Shown here: in pieces, positions 11,671-24,745 of the stretch
How the letters are laid out: each line of letters begins with the position of its first letter
Position numbering within the stretch: position 1 is the stretch's first letter
DNA from: Anaeramoeba flamelloides
Lineage: Eukaryota > Metamonada > Anaeramoebidae
DNA length: 64,000 bases
Assembly (NCBI GenBank): GCA_027625915.1
Contig: JANTQA010000057.1
Span: forward strand, 10,478,001 to 10,542,000
Direction: 5' to 3'
The notes under the pieces: generated by a model
Told to the model about the DNA's origin: nothing
What the model saw: the letters and a program-made list of their open reading frames with translations, nothing else
The model's database searches: none
Position numbers and translations under genes: made by a program

Positions 11671-12083
11671 AAGCGGACTTTAAGTACTCACTTTTTAATG
11701 AAAAAAAAAAATTTTTTTTTTAAAAAAAGGATAATTGTTATTTATTTTATTTTTCAGATTCTAATAACTAATAATTAATCTACAAAAAAAATTTTTTTTA
11801 GATTTACAAAATCTTCAATTATTATTATAATTAAAATCACAAGCATCATATTTAAAAATTGCAGAAAGAAGATTTTATAGAATATATGTATATTAATAAT
11901 CGAATTTTTTTGTGTAAAAAAAAAAAAAATTTAAGCTTTAATTGCTCTTAATATCTGAAAAATTTTAAGATTATGAAAAATTTTTTTAAGAAATAATTTC
12001 TAGAATTTTAATTTATAAAATTAAAAGAATATAATTATTCACAAAAATAAATCAAAAGAAAAAAAGGTATAAATTGATCCGAA

Positions 12084-15000
12084 TTAAAGGTAGGAACGTA
12101 ATAAATTTGAAATTTTTAGAAAAGATTGGTCGAATTCTGATTGTATTGTTGGGTTGTTTCTGCCTGCAATTTTTGAATGTATATTTATTGCATTTTTAAT
12201 ATAATTTAGTAACAATTTTATGGTATCTTTTAATTGATTTAAATGATTAATTTTAATATTCTGTGGGTTTTTTAAAAAAATATCAAAATATTTAATGATT
12301 AATATATCTTCCTTTTTTTTGATTAAAGATTTTTTTAATAAATGTTGTAAAATGTCTATTTTAATATTACTTTTAGTAAATTCAATTTTATATTTTAGAA
12401 TTTCTTCATGTAAATTTTGAATAGATATTTGTATTGGTAATAAATATTTGGTTTCTGTCTCAATAATTTTTAATCGTGTTTTCATATAAGGGAAAATTTT
12501 TTCTGTAGTTAAAATTATTTTTTTAATACACTTATCTTTTATATTTAATTTATTCATTTTTTCTTGATCTTCATTGACACCTTCGACATCTTCACCATCA
12601 CAATCATTCTTACTCGCCCCCTTTTCTTGACCCACTATCACCTTATCGTCATCATTATCATTGTCATTGCCATTATCATTATCATTATCATTACCATTAT
12701 CATTACCATTATCATTACCATTATCATTATCATTATCATTATCATTACCATTACCGTTATCATTATCATTATCATTGTTTATTACTTTACCTGATAACGA
12801 ATAAGGAACATCAAAATAAAATTGATTAATATTATTCATTTTCTCATAAGAAGACATTCTATTTAACTTTTCATCAGCATGAAAATAAGGTTTTACTGGG
12901 GTGATACTAAAATAAATATTATTTTTTTTGAAATTGTTAATTAAATTTACTTCGCTATCCTTCAAAAAGATAATATTTTCCTTAGGATACTGTTGAATAA
13001 ATCTCTTTTCAAACCTTAATTGTAAATCATTAATTGTAATATTTTCTTTACATTTATAGATATATTCTATTTTTGCATTATTCGTTTTATTAAAGTTTAA
13101 TACATTATTACTACCATTGCTTGCACCAATATTGTTCTTACGATTAACAAAAAAATTTTGATCCTTCGCAAGATAATTGCCATAAAAAATGATTCTAAAA
13201 TAGCTGCCAAAGTTTCTATTATATTTGATCGATTCTTGGTTTAACAACTCAAAGGATTTTTTTAAATTATTAAAAGTTTGGGAAATTGATCTGTAATTTC
13301 TTCTATATTTATGAATAGTTATTAAAATTTGGTAAACTGTTGATGTTAATTCCAAATACTGTCCGTCTCTTAAATAATCGATACATGTTTCAAGGCATTC
13401 CACGAGACTATTTTCAGAAAAGTCTTCCGGATTGATTGATTTAAGATCAATATAATTTTTATTTTTCACGAAGCATTCTTCTAAAACGGAATTATTAATA
13501 TGGCAAAGATCTTTGGCGCCCTGTTGAGGCAACCAGTAATCATTTGGATTGAATAATTTGATATATTCTGCGATCATTGCGGCCTTGTGCATCATGATTA
13601 TTGCAGCTTCACCATAATTTTTATTTAAAACCATGAAATCGCATAATTTGGTGAGCCAACTAAACCGAATGTTTGGTGTTTTTAAATACCCGTCGGCAAT
13701 TCTTAATAATAGATCTGCATACATTTCGGGATCTGATTTATAATCAGAAACTTTTAAGGAATCTATTAAAATGTCGAATAAACTGTCTAATAATAAATTG
13801 ACTTGCTTGGTGAATTGGTAATGCCCACGCTTCTGAGCTAAATACCGAATCACTGAAAAGAATTTTTTATAATAAAATAATTCGTTTTTGGCATATTTTT
13901 TATTGAGATCCCCAACCAGCCTATTTAAAGATAAGCTTAATTGAATTTTGATTCGAGTTAAATTTTTTTTTAGATCATAATTAAAAGATATCAGCAAATA
14001 AAGAAACGTGTTAGCTAAAGTTCTAGTTTTGGAATTTTGATAAATAATTTTATTAAAAACTGAATTGCATAATTCGCTCAATAGATTATTGCTATCAATT
14101 GTTTTTTTTTTTTTTTTTTTTTTTGTTTTATTATTGTTCAGATTAAGATTATTGAAATTCTTAAAGTTGAGATGATTTTGGAAATAAAAATGCCTTTTAA
14201 ATTTTATAATAATAAAATAAAAAAGATAAAATATTTGATTGATGATAAAATAACAATTATTTTGATTAAATATGGTAATTAATAGATTAAAGATCCTATT
14301 GAAAATTTTTATTTCATTTTTAATATTTTCATTTAATTTGGTTTTTTCATATTTGATTAATATATCTTCAACCAATTCGATTATTATTAAATTTACCCGA
14401 GTACACAAATTTTGTTCATTATTAATTTTGTTATTTTCATTATCGTTTTTATTTTCGAATATGTTGGTTCCAAGTTTTAAATCAATGCTTTTCTTATGAA
14501 CGGTATGTGATCTTTGTAATTTTCTCCATTTCCGATCCTTTGAGCGGGTGTTGTTATTATTTTGATTATATGTAAACCTTTTACTAAAAATGGGCGAATT
14601 TTTAAGTATATTTTTATTCTTTATTTTTTTAATTAAATTATTTTTTTCCTTTGTACTGCTTGGGGTTATTTTTTGATTATTATTAATATTAGTATTTTGA
14701 TTCTGATTTTTATTTTTATTTTTATTTTGGTTTTGGGTTTGGGTTTGGTTTTGGTTTTGGTTTGGGTTTTGGTTTGGGTAATTATTCATTTTATTTATTG
14801 GATTATAAATTTTGGAATTTAAATTTACTAATAATTTATTTTCCATTTCATTTTTCAAATGTAAAGAGTCATTACTTTTATTAGTTTTTTTTTGATTATT
14901 AAAAACAATTTTTAATTCCTTTTTCCCAACATATTTAAAATTATCATTAATGAAATTTAATAATTTAAAAAATTTTATTTTTCGATCAATATTAATTGAG

Positions 15001-16252
15001 TTCCACCAATCAAAGAAATAGGATCTATTTAAATGTTGTAAAAAAAATATAAAATTAATCAAAATATTTCGACGTTCATTTAACGAAAAAAGATTTAATT
15101 TTTTATAATTATCAATTAAAATGATCATTAATGGGAAATACATTGTAAGAATAAGTGGCTTTTTCATTAAATTGTTGTTTAATTTTTTATTTAAATTATG
15201 TTTGATAAATAATACTTTGATCAGATCAAAAATAATTATCAAACAAGAATGATAAGCATTATTTTCTTTTTCTTTTTCTTTTTTTTCTTCTTGAGGGATT
15301 TCATTTTCAATTTCTGTTTCGTTTTCTTTTTGATTTTCATCTTTTTTTACACTTGCGTTTAAATTTACATTTTCTTTTTCTTTTTCTTTTTCAATTTGAT
15401 TATTTTGATTATTATTGTTGTTGTTTATTTTTAAATTTTGAAAAATTATTAATAATTCTAGAAAAATTAAACCCGACAGTTTATGCTTTTGTATTAAATA
15501 ATTAGCCATGTTTAATTGGTTATTAAATGGAATTAATATTGGGGAATTTAACTGTAAATAATATTCATTATCTAATAATAATTTTAAAAAATTGAATTTA
15601 AATTCATATAAAGTAATTATTTTTTCATTTAAAATTTTTAAGTTTTTGAAATACATAAAAATTAATTTAAAAACAAATTCTTTATTGATTATCCCAAATA
15701 AATCTTTTAAAAAATAAGCAATATATTCATTTAATTTTTTAGAAGTTAAATATGATTTTATTGAATTAAATTCGATCTGCTTCCTTAATAGATTAATTAA
15801 TTCTTTCAAATTATTATAATAATCAAAATTTATTATTTTTAATTTTTTCAATTTATGAATTTTGTCATTATTGCCATCATTAAAAAATAAAACCATTGAT
15901 TTAATTATTAACCCTAATAGAAACCAAGATACTTGAATCGCTTCAGATCTTATGTTAATTCGTTTTTTTTCATTTTCTTTTTTTAATCTATCAATCCAGA
16001 ATTTCATTAATATTACAAAGCAAGGTTTTTTTAAAATTGTTTTTCATTTTGATATAATCATAATAATAATCTAAATATGGTTTTAAAATTAATTCTTGAT
16101 GATCTTTATTTTGATCTTGAAATTTTGTTAAAAACAATAATAAAATGTCAAATGTGAATATTTGCATTTCTTTAATATTATTTTTATTTTTTGTTTTTTC
16201 ATTATTTTCATGATCACTTTTTTCATCTTTTTCATCAATTTTTGTAAAGTTT

Positions 16253-16299
<47 letters not shown>

Positions 16300-16378
16300 A
16301 TTTTTACTTTCAATTTCGTTTTCGATTTTGTTTTCTTTTTCAATTTCGCTTTCGTTTTCGTTTTTGTTACTATTACTA

Positions 16379-16409
<31 letters not shown>

Positions 16410-19400
16410 CATTATTATTTTCGTTGTTGTTTAAAGTAAATAATATTGAAAAGAAAATATCCAATATAAAATTAAAATAGCGAATAATGATTGGATCGGG
16501 TAGTAATAATAAATTACGTAATGATTTTTTTAATTTTTCTTTATTCTTATCGTCACTATTATCCTTTTTAAATTTTATTAATCTATCAAAAGTTTTTATT
16601 AAATTATTATCTTTTGGAAAAACAGTACTAATTAATTTTGTATGAATTTTTAAAATATTTCTTTTAGATTTATGAGAAGCAAAATTATTTTCAAAGTTTT
16701 TTAAATAATTATTTGTTTCCATTTCATTCCCATTAATGATATTTAATTTAATTGTATTTGTGTCCTTTTCTTGATTTAAATTTAATTTTAATAAATTTGA
16801 TTTATTAATTCTAAAAATGGAATAGCCAATGGGTTTAATTTTAGAGTTCATTTTTTTTTGAATAGAATAAAATGTAAATAATAAATGGTCTTTTTCATTA
16901 ATTATTCCTGGTAAAGCAATTTTAATTTCGTCATAAAATTTTGGATTCTTTTTATGATATTGTACTTTTGTCCATATTTCTTTTTGTAATTTTTTTACAT
17001 TCACGTTTCCATATAGATTCTGTAATCCTGATTTGTTGATAGTATCAATTGTTTTATATTCAATTTTAATTGCTATACTTTTTAAGTTTCTTTTTGAAAA
17101 ATTTAAATTTTTTAAATTAATATAATAATTATTTTTAAAATTTAAATGTGGAGTTATAATTTCTGATTCTGAAAAGTTTTCTATTTTGATATAATCAATT
17201 TTTTTTTTTTCAAGTTTTTTGAATTCATTTTTATTTTTTTTTTCTTTGTTTTCATTTTTCATTTGCTTTTGTTTTCCCTTTTCCTTTTCCTTTTCATTTT
17301 CTTCTTCTTCTTCTTCTTCTTCCTCCTTTTTTTTTTCTTCTTCTTTTTTTTTTTTTCTTCTTTTTTTTCTTTTTCTTCTTCTTTTTCTTTTCCTGTTTCT
17401 TCCTCACCCCCTTTTCCCTTTTCCCTTTGAGAATTGGAATTTGATTTCATTTGTAATTCATTTAAATATTTATTATTATTATAACTGCCGTCATCTTTAT
17501 AGTTAAATTTTCTCCAAGAAGGATCAATAATTACTTTATCTTTTTTTATTTCATTAAAATTTAAAATTTCTGTAAATTTATAACGAAATTTACCTAAAAA
17601 ATATTTATTTTTATGAGTGTTACTTTTATTGAGAGTATTATTTTGAAGTTTATAAAAATCAATTAATTTCTTATTTGTTATAAATTCTTTTGTTTTTAAT
17701 AAGGGTATTTCCATTATGTTGTTTTCATCGTTGTTCTTCGGATCCAATTTTATATTCCCGTTTTTATCAAATAAGGAAACTATTGAACAGGCAAACGGTT
17801 GGGTCAATCCTTTAAATTTATGATAACATTCTTTAATTGTTTCTTGAAAATTTTTTTGCGAATCAAGATTCCATTTTTTTGATGATGTTTTTGAATAAAA
17901 ATCAACAATGTCATCATAATTTCCTTGTAAAATCTTTTCAATTCGAATTATTAAAATTGGTTTTTCAATTTTGGTTGATAAAGAAAAAATACAGTTTTTA
18001 ATTTGATTTCCTGGATCGAGGTTATTTTTTTCTTCATCCTTGATTTCATTTTCATTTTCTTGTTCTCCCTGATCTTTCTTTTCTTCTAGTTCTTCCAGTT
18101 CTTCCGGTTCTTCCTGTTCTTCCTGTTCTTGCTGTTCTTGCTGTTCTTCTTTTTCTCCCTCTTGCTTAATTTCTTTTTTTTTGCCTTTTGCTTTCTCTCT
18201 CTTTTTTTTGTTACTTTTTCGTTTTCCTATTTTTTTATCTTTTCCTTTTTTCTTCTCTTTGCCTTTTTCTTTTTCTAAACTAGAGCTCTGTTTCTTTGAA
18301 TTTCTGGGTGCTTGCCAATAATCAAAATTATCGGGAATCATATCAAAATAAAAATTTTCAGACAACTTCGTTTTTGTTTTTAAATCGAATAATGCGACTG
18401 AGCAAAAATAAGGTTCAAAATTACCTAATTTTAAAATTATTTTTTTTGGTTTAAAAAGAAAAAATCTTTCTGTGCTTTTTAGGTATCCTTTTATCGGTTT
18501 GCGATCATCTGAAAATAATAAATTATAATCAAATTTTGGTTCTAAAAGGGAAAATAAATCCATGCTATTTAGTTTGTTTGTAAATTTTCGTTTTCGTTTT
18601 TGTTTTTGTTTTAATAAGCATTCTTTTGCCTCGCATTGTAAAAAATCTAATTTTACATCTTTCACAGATACATTAACTTTAGTTGATGTGTTTGTAGCAT
18701 TATTTTTCTTACACTCCCCCTTCATTTTGCTCTTGCCCTTTCCTTTACTCTTTCCTTTTCCCTTTTCTTTTCCTTTCCCCTTTCCCCTTGCCTTTCTCTT
18801 TCCTTTTTTCTTGCCCTTACCCTTGCTCTTGCCCTTTTTCTTTCCTTTTTTCTTTCCCTTTCCCTTTTTATTTTCAATTTCAGTTTCGGTTTCAGTTTCT
18901 TTTTGAATTTCATTTTCACTTTTTTTTTGATTCTTATTTTCATTTTCATTTTCATTTTCATTTTTATTGATATTTTCATTTTTATTTTCATTTTCATTTT
19001 CATTTTTAATTTTCTTTTTGTTTTCTTTCTCATCTTTTGTATTTTTTTTGTTTTTTTCTTTCTTTGAATTATCTTGAAGAAAATGATTTATCAGTGATGA
19101 ATTTGGTGGAATACTTTGTTTTAAATTATTATTTCGATCAATCTCATACCGAAATTCGGAGGAAATTCCTTTTTTACTTTTATTATTATTTTTTTTCTTT
19201 TTATTTTTGCTCGATTGTTTTTTTCTTTTTTTGTTTTTACTTTTTGGTGAATTTAGTAATATTGAATTGTTAATATTAAGATTATAATAATAATTTTCAT
19301 TCTTATTTGTCGAGTATTTACGATATTTCCAAATTATGCATTTTCTTGTTCTTGTAAATGAATTTAAGATCGCGCCAGTTAAATAATCTGTCGAGATGTT

Positions 19401-19418
19401 CTTTATTTTATCCTGTTT

Positions 19419-19452
<34 letters not shown>

Positions 19453-22400
19453 TAGTTATTAATATTATTTTTGAAAAAGTTGATGAATTTTGTTTAATTT
19501 TAAATATTTTTTAAGTTTTTATTTTTAATTTTTATTATTATTTAATGATCTGAAATAAAAATGAGAAAACAAAAATTACTAATTTGTTTTAAATAGGTGA
19601 GTTATTACTGTATATTGAATAAAAAATTGAAAAATTATTTTTATTTCTTTTCCTAATAATAAATTGTTTTCAAAATTGAATTTATCTCGATTAATGGGTA
19701 ATTTACTTGTTTTAAAATAAGATCGATTTGGTTACATAATAAAAAAAATCAATTAGTCTGTAATGGAAATGTTTCTTGTTTTTTGATTTTTTTAATACAT
19801 GGATTTCCAATGGGATAAAGCTGTATTAATAAACGGTATCTTAAAAAAAAATTTTCTCTAGTAAAGTAGTGGAAAAAATACCGGAAATGAAAAAAATCCC
19901 TGACAAGATTTTTAATTGTGAATATTAGGAAAATTGATGAGTAATTTCTTTTATTTTCAATCAAATCCTGTTTATAAAAAACCGATTTTTAATGAAGATT
20001 GTAATAAACCTACTTAAAATTCATCAAAGTTGGGCTTCTCTAGAATGCTCAAGTAATTGTTTGATAGCCTAAGTCGATCAACTATTTTTGAAAAATATTA
20101 CTCGAGTTTTATAGAGGTCTGCTAGAGTTTATAAAATAGTATTTTTTATTCTTGTTTTTTGATTGATTGAATATTGTTTTGAACAAGTGTAATTTCATTA
20201 ATCATCATTCTAATAAGTGGATGAGTTATAATTTTAAAAGTTTGTTTCTTAGATAAAAGGATTTGATTGAAAATAAAAGAAATTACTCATCAATTTTCCC
20301 AATATTCACAATTAAAAATCTTGTCAGTTGTTTTTTTATTGGCAGTAATCATTTTCATAAAAAGATGGTGGGAGAAAAGATGACAATTTGTTGTGAAAGA
20401 GTTCATTTATAATCGATTTAATTAAGATTAGATAGTATTTATTTGTTACAAAAATTGGTTACTCTGGGAGTGGTTGGAAAAAATAAAATCCAAAAATTTC
20501 AAAGCAAAATTAAATTTTTATTTAATTTTGTGAACAAATGGAAAATCGCTAAAATTTTTGATTTCAAATTTATATCAATATTCAATAAACATTATAAAAT
20601 TTCCTCGTTTCTGTTTCTGCGATCATGTTTTTAACTACCAATATATTGTTTTTCTAGTTTTTCTTCTTTTATTAAACAATTTTTAATTGTAACTTCCTGG
20701 GGTGGTAATTAAAATTAAAAGGATTATTTTAGAGAATAAAATCTTCAAATAAAAAAATAATAATTGTTTAAAGAAGAACCTTTTAGCTTTGGTTGAAAAG
20801 AAGTGTAAATAGGATAAAAAAATGAGATAGTAAATAAAAATGTCATTCTTCTGTTATCTTTACTTTTTAGCTATTTAATTTATTACTTTATATGTAGAAT
20901 CATTACAATTATAATTTTCTTTTTGAAATCACAAAATTTTTTCACATCTTTTTTTATGAAGGACTAATTTCAATCAAAAACTAACCAATAATCGATATAC
21001 TATCGATCTCAAAAAAATAAACAATGAAAAACGAGGATTTTTTTTGAAAAAAGCACCAAAGAGCGACAGTCAATTTCCAATTTAAATGGATCTGAATTAT
21101 AATTTTGAAAACAGTTGTGGCGGTTTCAAAGTGTATCTATTTGGCACTTTTTGAGATCTCGAAGATTTTTTTTTTATCATATTCATTTTTTGAAATGAGT
21201 TGCTTTTAACAAAATAATCAAACAAAATCATTACTTTGTGTAGTATAAAGGGCTATAATACAGCCACAAATTGGATGAAATTGAATTAGATTGATTTTCT
21301 ACTCAAAAAAAAAAAAATCAATTTTCTTCAAATTGAAGAAATTTAGGCATTTGAGAAAATATAAAACAAGAAAAAGATTGTTTTTTTTGTTTTTTTACAA
21401 ACTTTGAATTGTCAATATTAAAGATCCCATTGAAATTATTTTTTTGTTAATTCCATTTTTCTAAATTTAAGAATCCTTTTAAACTATTTTTTTGTTTTTT
21501 GAATATTTTGTAATTAAAGATCCTTTGACTTTTTTTTTGTTATTTAAATTTTGTAATTGAAATCCTTTGGAATGTTTTTTGAATTATTTGTTTTGAGATA
21601 AGTAATTATTTTTTTTGTTTTTAATTGAATTTTTTCATTGGGATCGTCTGTGAATTTTTTTTTTTCAGATAGAGTATTGAAAAAAATTCCTGACAGAATT
21701 TTATAATTGTGAATATTAGGAAAATTTTTTTGTAATTGATTAATATTTAAAATTAAATAATTTTTTTTATTTAAAATCAAAATCTGAAATGATTTCAGTA
21801 TTTATTCAAATGACGATCAATTAAATTACACTTGTTCAAAACAATATTCAATCAATCAAAAAACAAGAATAAAAAATATGATTGCCTAAATTCCTAGCAA
21901 ACCTCTATTAAACTCTATTGTTTTTTCGAAATAGGTAGATATACTTACGGTTATCAAGCAGTTAAATGAGTATTCTATAGATACCCCCACTTAAATGGAA
22001 TTTGGGTAGGCTTATTACTGGGTTCATAAAAAAATTGTTTAGTTATAAAAAGGATTTGGTTTTAAATTTTCCTATTATTAAGAAATTACACAACAATTTT
22101 GCTATTATTATAAATTAAAAATCGTGTCAGGGATTTTTTTCTGTGTCTGGGATTTGTTTCAATACTATATTTGAATTTTTTGCAACCAAAGGAAGTGCAG
22201 TTTCACAAAACATTTTGGTGGGTTCAAGCAACTCCTTGAGTATGGATCAAATTCATGGTAAGTGACTAGAGCCAGAATGTAAAATTTTTTAGGAATTAAA
22301 AAAAAAAGCACAATTGTTTGAGTTGAATATTAATCTCACCAGTTTCATTTCTTAATCCTTTTCTTTGAAACTTCACACACTTACAGTAACACTTTGGTTA

Positions 22401-23237
22401 TGTACTTTTCCTCTTCTTAAAAAGTTGATATTTGGCAATTGTTTCACAATAAAAAGTATTTAAAAAAAATAGTTGTGTTAATAGTAATTTTGCCCATTCT
22501 TGAAAAAAAAGGTTGTTAAGAATTAAGTTTTCTTATTTATTAATATTTGCCGAGAAAATAATAGGTTTTTGTCACCCCGTGTTTTTGTTGCAAAAGTTAT
22601 TACATTGGCTGTTTTTGTTTAATTTTATTTTTTTTTTTTATTTTTTGGATTAAGAAAAACAAATTTTCAAAAGTATCGAAACGAAAAAAAAAGTTATTCT
22701 AAATATGTTCGAATAGTTTTTGTTGGTGTTTTTTTTCATGCCAATTCATAACAAAACAGAAAAGAAAGGCGGGATCTTTTTTTTTTTTGAGGTAAAAACA
22801 AACTGACAAATAAAAACTTTCTTGAATAAATTTCGATCCAAAAATGTTTCAAGTATTCAAATAATAGATTTACTTTCAAAAAAATGAAAATGGGAATTTA
22901 ATTGAAGGACACTTCTCAGTTTGGTTTGGTATTTATTCTAATAGTATGTCTTGCTATTTTTTTTTGTTTTTATTGACCGAAGGAGAGCAAAAAAAGAAAA
23001 AGAAAAAGATAAAAGCTAAAAAGATGAAATTAAAATTACAGGAATGTGAGGAACTGTCTCAAATTTAACTGGGCTCGTTTCAGTCTTATGGTACTTTTTT
23101 TGAAATTGGACAAGATCTTGGAAAGGAGCTCTTTTAATAGAAATTGATTGCATATCCGTTTCAAAATCACAATGGTTGTCGATTAAGTCTTGAAGGAAAT
23201 CCTTAAATTGGATCACACTCGTTTCCTCCTTTGACAT
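12084..23237 (-). CDS. DOCK-family (zizimin/DOCK-C/D type) Rho GTPase guanine nucleotide exchange factor
   Basis: Exon 1 (23237-23040, 66 residues, ATG start) ends at CCT|GTAATT. Exon 2 starts at 19412 after AAAACAG and runs to 12084; both are phase 0. About 2,500 residues in all. Exon 1 plus the start of exon 2 gives the DOCK-C/D N-terminal motif (TVPHIP, then ILNSFTRTRKCIIWKYRKYS). About residue 380 onward has EPYFCSVALFDL and IIRIEKILQGNYDD of the zizimin N-region. The DHR1 (C2-like) has NPKFYDEIKIALPGI near 16920. DHR2 (about 13750-12084) has MYADLLLRIADGYLKTPN, YRSISQTFNNL and TEKIFPYMKTRL. DHR2 should load GTP on Rac/Cdc42-type GTPases. The reading frame changes twice: near 17262-17400 in a Lys/Glu tract, and near 16007-16030 by an A7 run. 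The flanking frames are the same, so the shifts cancel. Poly-A indels in assembly are the simplest cause. Confidence 0.85.
12640..12785 (-). repeat. GAT/AAT/GGT codon repeat in the DOCK DHR2
   Basis: A trinucleotide-derived tandem repeat encodes about 45 residues of alternating Asn, Asp and Gly. It is inserted between the end of the beta-like lobe B motif (PYSLSGKVI) and the lobe C motif (TEKIFPYMK), a surface loop in known DOCK DHR2 structures. It should be tolerated and length-variable. Confidence 0.75.
19895..20330. mobile_element. Long-TIR MITE (family L), copy 1
   Basis: The left arm from CTGACAAGATTTTTAATTG to TTCAATCAAATCCT (19899-19970) is repeated in inverse at 20261-20327, about 70 bp nearly perfect. 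The core includes ttgattgattgaatattg and cattctaataagtgg. An open frame on the minus strand here (19749-19964) is element sequence. Confidence 0.8.
21668..22172. mobile_element. Long-TIR MITE (family L), copy 2, inverted relative to copy 1
   Basis: The outer ends AGTATTGAAAAAAATTCC (left) and its near inverse at 22150-22172 enclose the same CTGACA...ATTGTGAATATTAGG arm. The core is the reverse complement of copy 1 (caatattcaatcaatcaa). It is more decayed than copy 1. Confidence 0.7.
22140..22252 (+). other. Possible short first exon or eroded coding patch
   Basis: On the plus strand an open frame (TKGSAVSQNILVGSS, then ATGGATCAAATTCAT) runs straight into G|GTAAGTGAC, a textbook donor. On the minus strand the same stretch is also open (ILALVTYHEFDPYSR...). 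It lies at the edge of MITE copy 2. No partner exon was found on either strand, so this is only a flag. Confidence 0.2.
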
Positions 23238-23847
23238 TTTGTGCCGCGAAGAGAAAAATATATTTTAATGTCGAGTTGAAAAAATGAAAAAGTATTTTCT
23301 GGAAAGGTGACAAAATAAAAAGGAACACTAATTTGCATTTTTTTGGTTTGGAATTTTTGAGTGTGTTTGTTTTTTTGGAGTTGCTTTTTATAAATCTCTT
23401 TCGGTTAGTATTTACACAGTTTCTTTTCATCTAAATTTGCAATTTATTTTTAAAGAATTCTATTTTCAAAAAAGAAATGTTAAATTGGAATTCATAATAC
23501 TGTTCCCTGTTTTGTTTGAATATAGAAGACTTGAATTTTATTAATTGTCCAAAAAGATCCCAAAATTTTCTAGATTTTGGAATAAAAAACCAAAAACTTT
23601 AAGTCTCGTGTTTTGTTTTGGAATTTTTTGGTTTTTCTTTTGTTTTTGTTCTTTTCTGAAAAATAATATTAAGGGATTTATTTGATCTCTCAGAATATAA
23701 AAATAAATCTGCCAAAATCAGCAGGTATTAAAACATGGTTCTCTTTTTATAGTGTCGTTTGGTTTCAAAAGTCTTTAGTAAACAAAACAATTTATTATTT
23801 TTTTTTTTTTATTATTATTTAAGGGAGGAGTTATTAACTTTTCTTAT

Positions 23848-24745
23848 GTACAGTTAGGTTTTCTTGAGTTTTCTGTTTAGTTGAAAAATAAGTTTATTAC
23901 CCACTAAGGCTAATTAAACTTGATGAATATTTTTAAATAATAATATTAAAAATATTATTATTTTTTAACTTATTAGATATATTAATTTTTTTTAATTCGA
24001 TATCCAGATTTTGTGATTATTTGTTTAAGGCTGGGCGATTCCATAGAAAATGATCTAAATCTTCAATGATATCTTGATTATTATTTTTTTTTTTACATAG
24101 CTCATAATATATTGATTTATTTTTATTCATAACATAAGAGTACCTGTTTAAATTATTTGTAACTTTTCTGAGTTTTAAAATTAAAGTTGAACCCTTCCAG
24201 TTTAAATATCTTTTGAATCCTGGGAAATAGCTGTTATCTTTTTTTAATTTCTGATATTAAATAAAAACATTGTTAGGTTTTCTTCAGTTTTCAGTTTATT
24301 TGGAAAATCAATATATTTTCGTTAGGTTTTTTTGAGTTTTCTATTTATTTCGAAAATCGATAGATTTTCCAAATAAAATAGAAAACCTCAAAAAAACCTA
24401 GAACACTTCACAGATTAAACAGAAAAACTCAAGAAAAGCTAGGCACTTGACGGTACTTGAAGATATAACTGCTTATCGATTGTGTTATTGATTTGGATAA
24501 TTTTGTATATATTTTTGGGGGTTCTCCTTAAGTAAATATGTTTTTTTGAGGTTTCCTGTTTTAATTAAAAGTGGATATGTTTTTTGAGGTTTTCTATTTT
24601 GTGAATTTTTCAAAGTTTTTTTTAGGTTTTCTATTTTATTTTAGAGATCTATTGATTTTCGGTAGGTTTTTTTGACTTTTCTATTTATTTTAAAAAATCT
24701 ATTGATTTTCTAAATAAACAGAAAACTCAAGAAAACCTAATGGAA
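23848..24745. repeat. GTTAGGTTTTCTTGAG hairpin cluster
   Basis: The word GTTAGGTTTTCTTGAGTTTT opens the block at 23852 and its inverse closes it at about 24740. Inside are hairpins at 24311-24400 and 24661-24742 with arms TAGGTTTTTTTGA / TCAAAAAAACCTA around TTTCTATTTATTT. The block surrounds the 3' end of the reverse-transcriptase remnant, so insertions have piled up here. Confidence 0.55.

Larger units (their letters stand above)
9358..12083. other. Intergenic region between GPCR and DOCK genes
   Basis: The two genes converge on this stretch. It is strongly A/T with poly-A and poly-T runs. It holds dispersed repeat A copy 2 (about 10150-10505), a possible isolated exon (about 10985-11107) and a hairpin-rich cluster (about 11186-11670). 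I saw no other structure. Confidence 0.5.
19413..23039 (-). other. 3.6 kb intron 1 of the DOCK gene
   Basis: On the minus strand it begins GTAATT and ends ATAAAACAG, with a 30-base poly-A run (19421-19450 as T on plus) just inside the 3' end. It contains two copies of a long-TIR MITE in opposite orientation (19895-20330 and 21668-22172) and a small coding-like patch at 22140-22252. The rest shows nothing. Confidence 0.6.

Noticed and set aside
12564-12794. Plus-strand Ile/Thr-rich open frame
   Set aside because: Antisense shadow of the Asn/Asp/Gly codon repeat in the DOCK gene.
18722-18725. ATGA overlaps between successive minus-strand open frames, as in bacterial operons
   Set aside because: The true frame continues upstream of this ATG, and the gene is spliced. 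The overlaps are chance products of ATG/TGA in A-rich sequence.
16128-19033. Plus- and minus-strand Phe/Ser/Lys/Met/Arg-rich open frames across the DOCK gene
   Set aside because: Alternate-frame shadows of its Lys/Glu/Asn tracts. In particular the minus frame 18722-19033 overlaps the true coding frame, which is open continuously from 19412.
19749-21780. Minus-strand open frames at 19749-19964 and 21544-21780, similar to each other
   Set aside because: Their similarity comes from the long-TIR MITE arms; they are not a gene family.
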